A DNA stretch of 64,000 nucleotides, taken from assembly GCA_046346845.1 (NCBI GenBank), contig JAXMHH010000003.1, forward strand, positions 372,001-436,000. Direction: 5' to 3'. Each line of letters starts with the position of its first letter. Within the stretch, counting starts at the first letter, position 1. The notes beneath the pieces are model-generated. The model was not told where the DNA came from. It saw only the letters and a list, made by a program, of their open reading frames with translations, and ran no database searches. The DNA is from DSSB01 sp046346845 (GTDB lineage Bacteria; UBA10199; DSSB01). The position numbers were made by a program, and so were the translations under genes. Shown here piece after piece: positions 59,043 to 64,000 of this stretch.

Positions 59043-60446
59043 TTATTCCAGCTCGATGAATTGCTTCGGCATCGGCACGACCACGCCCTCGTAGCCCTGG
59101 GCCTTTAAATGGTCTCCCAAGGCGAGCGACTGGTCTTCGTCCCCATGGACGATGAAGATACCCTTGAGCTGCTTGCCGCAACGTTCGACGAATTGCAGCA
59201 GCTCGTCCCGGTCGGCATGGGCGGAGAAGGAGTTGATCACCTCGACCCTGGCGTTCAGGTCGCGTTCGACGCCGAAGACGCGCACCCGGCGGCGGCGCTC
59301 GACGATCCGGCGGCCCAAGGTGTGCTTGGCCATGTAGCCGATGACGAGGATGGTGTTGTTGGGGTTCTCCATGTTGTTCCGCAGATGATGGACGATGCGC
59401 CCGCCCTCGCACATGCCCGAGGCCGAGATGATGATCATCGGGTCTTCCCGGCCGTTCAGGGCCATCGATTCCTCGACCTCGGTGATGTACTTGAGGTTGG
59501 CGAACGCAAAGGGGTCTTTCCCCTTCAGCATGATTTCGCGGACTTCCTCGTCGAGGGTATCGGGATAAAGCTTGAAGATATCGGTGAGCCGCACCGAAAG
59601 CGGCGAGTCGACATAGACCGGAATGGCCGGGATCGCCTTTTCCAGGCAGAGCTGGTTGAGGGTGAAGACCAGCAATTGGGTGCGTTCCAGCGAGAAGCTG
59701 GGAATGATCACTTTCCCCCGCCGGGCATAGGTCTCGTTGACGACGCGGGCGAGCTGCCCCTTCATGGTCGTGATCGGCTCGTGCTTTCGGTCGCCGTAGG
59801 TGCTCTCGATGATCAGGTAATTGGGCAAGACCGGCGGCTCGGGATTGCGCATCAGGGGCATGTTCTGTCGGCCCAGGTCGCCGGTGAAGGCGATCCGGGT
59901 CTTGCCCGAGGCCGTCTTGACGTCGAGCTGGACGATGGCGGAGCCGAGCACGTGGCCGGCCTCCAAAAAGCGGCATTCGACGTTGGGGGCGACGTTGAAA
60001 TTGCGGTTGTAATCCACCGAGACGAACTGGCTCATGGCCTTGAGCACGTCTTGCTCGTCGTAGATCGGGTCGACCGGCCCGAAGTCGGGGTCGTAGAGCT
60101 CGTGCTTGTTGAGATATTCGGCGTCCGCCGCCTGGATGTAGGCCGAATCCATCAGCATGATCGAGCTCAAGTCCCGGGTGGCCGGGGTCGAGAAGATGTT
60201 TCCGCTGAAGCCCTTCTTGGCGAGGGTCGGAAAATTGCCGGCGTGGTCGATGTGGGCGTGGCTCAGGACCGCCGAGTCGATCATCGAGACATCAAAGGGA
60301 AAAGGCAGGATCCGGTTGCGGAGGATGGATTCTTTGCGGTGGCCCTGGAACAGTCCGCACTCGAGGAGCAGGCGGTGGCCCTTCATCTCCAGCACGTGCA
60401 TGGAGCCGGTGACCGTTCGCACTCCGCCCAGAAACAAGAGTCTCAA
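59043..60446 (-). CDS. Beta-CASP metallo-beta-lactamase-fold RNase
   Basis: 467 residues. HAHIDHAGN (HxHxDH, about 62), GHVLGSA, GDLGRQN, the beta-CASP domain with ESTYGDRKHE, IPSFSLERTQLLVF and SGMCEGGRIVHHL, and the late SAHADRDELLQF. The set matches the CPSF73/RNase J relatives of the YSH1/archaeal type found widely in bacteria; an RNA-processing nuclease is likely. It ends its unit right after rho (12-base gap), so the two RNA-metabolism genes are co-transcribed. Confidence 0.9.
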   Translation of the reverse strand: MRLLFLGGVRTVTGSMHVLEMKGHRLLLECGLFQGHRKESILRNRILPFPFDVSMIDSAVLSHAHIDHAGNFPTLAKKGFSGNIFSTPATRDLSSIMLMDSAYIQAADAEYLNKHELYDPDFGPVDPIYDEQDVLKAMSQFVSVDYNRNFNVAPNVECRFLEAGHVLGSAIVQLDVKTASGKTRIAFTGDLGRQNMPLMRNPEPPVLPNYLIIESTYGDRKHEPITTMKGQLARVVNETYARRGKVIIPSFSLERTQLLVFTLNQLCLEKAIPAIPVYVDSPLSVRLTDIFKLYPDTLDEEVREIMLKGKDPFAFANLKYITEVEESMALNGREDPMIIISASGMCEGGRIVHHLRNNMENPNNTILVIGYMAKHTLGRRIVERRRRVRVFGVERDLNARVEVINSFSAHADRDELLQFVERCGKQLKGIFIVHGDEDQSLALGDHLKAQGYEGVVVPMPKQFIELE

Positions 60447-60458
60447 AGAGGGAAACCC

Positions 60459-61880
60459 CTAGCTGTTCATCGAATCGATGAATTCTTTGTTGGTCTTCGT
60501 ATGCTGCAGCTTGTCGAGGATGAATTCCATCGCGTCGACCGAGTTGAGCGGCGCCAGCAATTTGCGCAGGATCCAGACCCGGTTGAGGACCGCATCGTCC
60601 AGCAGCAGCTCCTCGCGGCGCGTGCCGGACTTGTTGATATCGACGCAGGGGAAGATGCGCTTTTCCATCAGCTTGCGGTCGAGGTGGATTTCGCAGTTGC
60701 CGGTTCCCTTGAACTCTTCGAAGATGACTTCGTCCATCCGCGATCCCGTGTCGATCAGCGCGGTCGCGATGATGGAGAGCGATCCGCCCTCTTCGATATT
60801 GCGCGCGGCGCCGAAGAAGCGCTTGGGCTTGTGCAGGGCGTTGGAGTCGACGCCGCCGGACAGGATCTTGCCGGAGGGGGGGACGACGGTGTTGTAGGCG
60901 CGCGCCAAGCGGGTGATGCTGTCGAGCAGGATGACGACGTCTCGCTTGTGCTCGACCAGTCGCTTGGCCTTCTCGAGCACCATCTCGGCGACCTGGACGT
61001 GGCGCGATGCGGGCTCGTCGAAGGTCGAGCTGATGACCTCGCCCTTGACGCTGCGTTGCATGTCGGTGACCTCTTCGGGACGTTCGTCGATCAGCAGCAC
61101 GATCAGGATAGCCTCGGGATGATTTTTGGTGATCGCATTGGCGATGTTCTGCATCATCATCGTCTTACCGGTGCGGGGCGCCGCGACGATCAGGGCGCGC
61201 TGCCCCTTGCCGATCGGGGTGAGCAGGTCGATGATCCGCGAGGTGTAGTTCTTCGGCTCGTTCTCCATGTGCAGCTTGGCATTGGGGTAGAGCGGCGTCA
61301 GGTTGTCGAAGAGGATCTTGTCGCGGGCGACCTCGGGGTCTTCGAAATTGACCGATTCGACCTTGAGCAGGGCGAAGTAGCGCTCGGACTCTTTGGGCGA
61401 GCGGATCTGGCCGGAAATCGTGTCGCCGGTGCGCAGGTTGAAGCGGCGGATCTGCGAAGGCGAGACGTAGATGTCGTCGGGGCCCGGCAGGTAGTTGTAG
61501 TCGGGGGCGCGCAGGAAGCCGAAACCGTCCGGCAGGGTCTCGAGGACCCCCTCGCCGAAGACAATACCGCGTTTTTCGGTCTGATTTTGCAGGATGGAGA
61601 AGATCAGCTCCTGCCGGGTCATGCCGGCCGGATTTTCCACGCCGAAATCCTTCGACATGGCGATCAGGTCGTTGATCTTCATCTCTTTCAAGTCTTTGAG
61701 ATTGAGCAGGTTTCCGCCCTCGCTCGGCTCTTCGTAGGCCTCGTCGGCCACGTCGGGGATCTCCCCCGGGGTGTCGGTGATCATCGGAGGGGGTGCTTGG
61801 TTCTCGCCGTTGCGTTTGGAGGGGTGACGGCGACCGGCGCCGCGGCGGGTTTTGGAATCGTATTGTTTGGTCTCGGACAT
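60459..61880 (-). CDS. rho: Transcription termination factor Rho
   Basis: 473 residues. Acidic/Pro-rich N-terminal extension (about 1-55), Rho-N region LKEMKINDLIAMSKDFG, cold-shock-type RNA-binding domain with GFGFLRAPDYNYLPGPDDIYVSPSQ, hexameric ATPase with Walker A APRTGKT (about 211; normally PPKAGKT), VLLIDERPEEVTDM, LLDSITRLARAYN and Q-loop VDSNALHKPKRFFGAARN. Unwinds RNA-DNA hybrids. Promoter back-to-back with argH. Confidence 0.97.
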   Translation of the reverse strand: MSETKQYDSKTRRGAGRRHPSKRNGENQAPPPMITDTPGEIPDVADEAYEEPSEGGNLLNLKDLKEMKINDLIAMSKDFGVENPAGMTRQELIFSILQNQTEKRGIVFGEGVLETLPDGFGFLRAPDYNYLPGPDDIYVSPSQIRRFNLRTGDTISGQIRSPKESERYFALLKVESVNFEDPEVARDKILFDNLTPLYPNAKLHMENEPKNYTSRIIDLLTPIGKGQRALIVAAPRTGKTMMMQNIANAITKNHPEAILIVLLIDERPEEVTDMQRSVKGEVISSTFDEPASRHVQVAEMVLEKAKRLVEHKRDVVILLDSITRLARAYNTVVPPSGKILSGGVDSNALHKPKRFFGAARNIEEGGSLSIIATALIDTGSRMDEVIFEEFKGTGNCEIHLDRKLMEKRIFPCVDINKSGTRREELLLDDAVLNRVWILRKLLAPLNSVDAMEFILDKLQHTKTNKEFIDSMNS

Positions 61881-62029
61881 AAAGATTGCTGGGAGCTTGG
61901 GGGAAATTGCAGCAAGCGCAAGGAAACCGCTCGCTGATCCTTTTAGATAATTGGGGAATTTTGTTCAGACAGTAGGCTGGTCGGGATTTAAACTCAAACC
62001 GAGTATCTGTCTTCCTCTATTCTCCGTCG

Positions 62030-62058
62030 ATTATGTTGGGGGGCTATGGTGGTGTCAA
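62030..62058 (-). promoter_or_regulatory. Predicted strong promoter of rho
   Basis: Minus strand TTGACA (62053-62058), 17-base spacer, CATAAT (62030-62035). Best consensus promoter in the window. Predicted leader of about 140 bases before the rho ATG, where Rho autoregulation often acts in other species. Confidence 0.65.
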
Positions 62059-62072
62059 GAGGTTTCTTGACA
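62053..62072. promoter_or_regulatory. 20-base palindrome carrying both divergent -35 boxes
   Basis: TGTCAAGA-GGTT-TCTTGACA: perfect 8+8 inverted repeat with a four-base centre. Each arm is the TTGACA box of one divergent promoter, so RNA polymerase could not occupy both at once; it may also bind a dimeric regulator. Confidence 0.55.
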
Positions 62073-62095
62073 GAGGGGACATCAACCTTTAAGCC
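62067..62095 (+). promoter_or_regulatory. Candidate promoter of argH
   Basis: TTGACA (62067-62072), 17 bases, TAAGCC. The -10 match is modest; the start codon follows 23 bases later. Partner half of the palindrome with the rho promoter. Confidence 0.4.
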
Positions 62096-62117
62096 GTCAT
62101 TAATCTGAAGGGAATCC

Positions 62118-63533
62118 ATGAAAAACCAAAAACTATGGGGCGGACGCTTTAAAAACCAGACCTTAGCGGAGGTCGACGCCTTCAACGCCTCGGTCGGTTT
62201 CGACCATCGGCTGCATTTTTACGATATCGCCGGCAGCATCGCCCACGCCCGGATGTTGGCCAAGCAGGGCATCTTGAAGCAGGCCGAGGCCGCCAAGATC
62301 GTCGCGGGCCTCAAGAAGATCCATCGCCTCATTGAATCCGGCCGGTTTCGTTGGGAGCTGGCCAAGGAAGACGTCCACCTCAACATCGAGTCCAAGCTGA
62401 TCGAGCTGATCGGCCCGGTCGGCGGGAAACTGCACAGCGCCCGCTCCCGCAACGATCAGGTGGCCACCGACCTGCGACTCTATTGCCGCGACCAGATCGG
62501 GGCGGTGGTCGAGGCCTTGATCCGACTGCAGCGGGCCCTGGTGGACCAGGCCAAAAAGCACGTCGACGTCCTGATGCCGGGCTACACCCACCTGCAGCGC
62601 GCCCAGCCCATCTCGGTGGCCCATTACCTGCTGGCCTACCACGAAATGCTGGACCGCGACCTGCGCCGCCTGCTCGATTCCCTGCCCAGGGTCAACACCT
62701 TGCCCCTGGGGGCGGGGGCCCTGGCCGGCACCACCTTCCCCATCGACCGCGAGTGGGTCGCCCGCGAGCTGGGCTTCAGCGCGGTGGCCCGCAACAGCCT
62801 CGACGCGGTCAGCGACCGGGATTTTGTCATCGAGACCCTCTCCAACTTCGCCCTGATCATGATGCACCTCTCGCGCCTGGCCGAGGAATGGATCCTCTGG
62901 ACCTCGCAGGAGTTTCAATTCCTCCGCCTCCCTGAAGGTTATTGTACCGGTTCCTCGATGATGCCGCAGAAGATCAATCCGGACGTCCTCGAGTTGATTC
63001 GCGGCAAGACCGGCCGCGTCTACGGCTCACTCCTGACCCTGCTCACCCTGATGAAGGGCCTGCCCCTGGCCTACAACAAGGACATGCAGGAGGACAAAGA
63101 ACCGCTCTTCGACGCGGTCGATACGGTGCTCGACTGCCTGAACCTGGCGGCCCCGATGGTGGCGAAAACCCGGTTCAACGAGGAGAACATGCGCAAGGCC
63201 CTGGGCGCCGGCTTCGTCCTAGCCACGGACCTGGCGGATTACCTGGCCGGCAAGGGGGTCCCCTTCCGCCAGGCCCACCGCGTGGTGGGCGAGATCGTGG
63301 CCTATTGCCAAGCGCGGGGGATTGAATTAAAGGATTTGAAAATCGAGGATTTGCGGCGTTTTGACCGGCATTTCCAAAAGGACGTCTTCCACTGGCTGGA
63401 CGACGCCCATTCGGTCGACCGGCGCGCCTCGACGGGCGGCACCGCGCGAAAGCGGGTGAAGAAAGAGATCGAACAGGCCGAAAAGGCGCTCCGGGCCGCC
63501 GAGAAAGTGTTGAAGCTAAGCAAGGAAAAGTAG
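62118..63533 (+). CDS. argH: Argininosuccinate lyase
   Basis: 471 residues. Starts MKNQKLWGGRFKNQ, HSARSRNDQVATD, TPLXXAQPI-type TTYLQRAQP equivalent (GYTHLQRAQPISVAHY), and the fumarase/aspartase signature GSSMMPQKINPD (Ser nucleophile loop). Splits argininosuccinate into arginine and fumarate. Length typical. The C-terminal segment is helical and Lys/Glu-rich. Followed by the large inverted-repeat element and lysA. Confidence 0.97.
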   Translation: MKNQKLWGGRFKNQTLAEVDAFNASVGFDHRLHFYDIAGSIAHARMLAKQGILKQAEAAKIVAGLKKIHRLIESGRFRWELAKEDVHLNIESKLIELIGPVGGKLHSARSRNDQVATDLRLYCRDQIGAVVEALIRLQRALVDQAKKHVDVLMPGYTHLQRAQPISVAHYLLAYHEMLDRDLRRLLDSLPRVNTLPLGAGALAGTTFPIDREWVARELGFSAVARNSLDAVSDRDFVIETLSNFALIMMHLSRLAEEWILWTSQEFQFLRLPEGYCTGSSMMPQKINPDVLELIRGKTGRVYGSLLTLLTLMKGLPLAYNKDMQEDKEPLFDAVDTVLDCLNLAAPMVAKTRFNEENMRKALGAGFVLATDLADYLAGKGVPFRQAHRVVGEIVAYCQARGIELKDLKIEDLRRFDRHFQKDVFHWLDDAHSVDRRASTGGTARKRVKKEIEQAEKALRAAEKVLKLSKEK

Positions 63534-63538
63534 GAGCA

Positions 63539-63721
63539 TTTTAATCAACCGCCCGTCCGGGGAGCCGGGAGCTTCCCCTTGGAGCGGGTTTTCGTGGGCC
63601 CAATACCTCGACGCACCCGATATTTTGGGCCCTCGAACCTTTTCCCGCGGCGGCGCGAGCCGCGGGAAAAAGAGCTCCAAGGGGAAGCTCCCGGCTCCCC
63701 GGACGGGCGCTCCTATTAAAA
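63539..63721. repeat. 183-base inverted-repeat element with two nested hairpins between argH and lysA
   Basis: Outer TTTTAAT/ATTAAAA ends (63539-63545 and 63715-63721), then a perfect 36-base inverted repeat (63550-63585 with 63674-63709). Inside lie an 8-bp stem GGGCCCAA/TTGGGCCC (63596-63632) and a 12-bp stem TTTTCCCGCGGC/GCCGCGGGAAAA (63640-63670), so the predicted fold is a three-way junction of about 160 bases. Too long and palindromic for an ordinary terminator; resembles a MITE/REP-like element or a structured RNA. Contains no plausible gene. Confidence 0.85.
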
Positions 63722-63772
63722 GGGCGCAGCACTCCACCGAACCGAAGCGAGGAAAGGCAAGCAACAAGGTCC

Positions 63773-64000
63773 ATGCATCATTTTGCTTACAAGAAAGGCA
63801 TCCTGCACGCCGAGCAAGTCCCCATCCCCAAGATCGTCAAGGCGGTCGGCACCCCGACCTATATCTATTCGCACGCGACGCTGACCCGGCACTTCCAGGT
63901 CTTCGACCAGGCTTTCTCCGACGTCCCGCACCTGATCTGCTACTCGATGAAGTGCAACTCCAACCTGGCCATCCTCAAGACCTTCGCCAACCTGGGCGGA
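63773..64000 (+). CDS. lysA: Diaminopimelate decarboxylase, N-terminal 76 residues (cut by window end)
   Basis: Starts MHHFAYKKGILHAEQVPIPK; KAVGTPTYIYSHATL and ICYSMKCNSNLAILKTFANLGG are the first strands of the fold-III PLP barrel. The Lys in SMKCN corresponds to the PLP-binding lysine of LysA (usual YAxKAN). Catalyses the last step of lysine synthesis. The rest lies beyond position 64000. Confidence 0.9.
   Translation, partial: MHHFAYKKGILHAEQVPIPKIVKAVGTPTYIYSHATLTRHFQVFDQAFSDVPHLICYSMKCNSNLAILKTFANLGG

Noticed and set aside
59109..61937. 942-codon plus-strand frame opposite the beta-CASP and rho genes
   Set aside because: Antisense mirror of two certain genes; composition (many Val, Asp, Gly, His) is typical of mirror frames.
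1..64000. tRNA, rRNA, CRISPR, prophage or insertion sequence
   Set aside because: Read for cloverleaf ends, repeat-spacer patterns and transposase catalytic domains; none found. The only transposase-like part is the HTH fused to the kinase, without DDE residues.

Overview
The window is a GC-rich (roughly 60% or more by eye) chromosomal segment of a Gram-negative bacterium. An outer membrane is implied by Pal, CpoB, an AsmA-type protein, an RND-type adaptor, many lipoproteins with clear lipoboxes, and an ArnE/ArnF-like transporter pair. Paired ArsA-type ATPases, a short PilZ protein, a phasin-like protein, two beta-propeller lipoproteins and the eukaryote-type kinase are features I associate with deltaproteobacterial (sensu lato) lineages such as Myxococcota or uncultured relatives, but the species cannot be named from sequence alone. 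There are 58 protein-coding genes by my count, two of them cut by the window edges. I saw no rRNA, tRNA, CRISPR array, prophage or intact insertion sequence.

Layout. 1-4411: end of a Ca-binding-repeat protein with a textbook terminator, a small lipoprotein, then a leftward cluster pal, cpoB, tsaD, rsmA. 4492-8600: nitrilase-family amidase, PilZ protein, two overlapping ArsA-family ATPases, phasin-like protein. 8701-16849: leftward block recJ, secF, secD, yajC, tgt, asmA-like (Sec accessory and tRNA queuosine genes). 17039-26555: mixed short genes, including a 55-residue exported peptide, a cyclase-family lipoprotein, AlgH, a polyprenol-kinase-like protein, mscL, the cysC-cysH-cysQ operon, nth, a CAP-domain protein, xthA, a DUF2490 porin-like protein and a DUF502 protein. 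26595-38821: leftward di-haem peroxidase-like lipoprotein, smc, two beta-propeller lipoproteins (one overlapping ppdK by four bases), ppdK, glyS. 39091-42357: rightward orphan adaptor lipoprotein, tandem UspA, NAGPA-type glycosidase, plus a leftward 65-codon gene resembling the start of an aldehyde dehydrogenase.

42474-49096 is the accessory-looking part: two leftward proteins of unknown family, a 400-base extremely AT-rich gap, then an 1148-residue protein joining a transposase-like helix-turn-helix to a Ser/Thr kinase, an ATPase and TPR-like repeats, followed by a lipoprotein of unknown family. I regard this as the best candidate for an undescribed system.

49098-64000: pterin dehydratase, an EEP-family phosphatase, glpD, a deoxyhypusine-synthase-like enzyme, a PAS protein, patatin plus two four-helix transporter subunits, an SPFH/zinc-ribbon pair, a beta-CASP nuclease, rho and argH diverging from back-to-back promoters, and the beginning of lysA behind a remarkable three-hairpin inverted-repeat element (63539-63721).

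Non-coding signals. Several leader regions carry TTGACA-like boxes followed after exactly 17 bases by a looser -10, giving a consistent housekeeping promoter grammar (pal, cysC, the peroxidase, rho and others). A 39-base sequence that includes the stop codon follows two genes 2.2 kb apart with a paired compensating change, which points to a dispersed repeat or shared structured 3' end.
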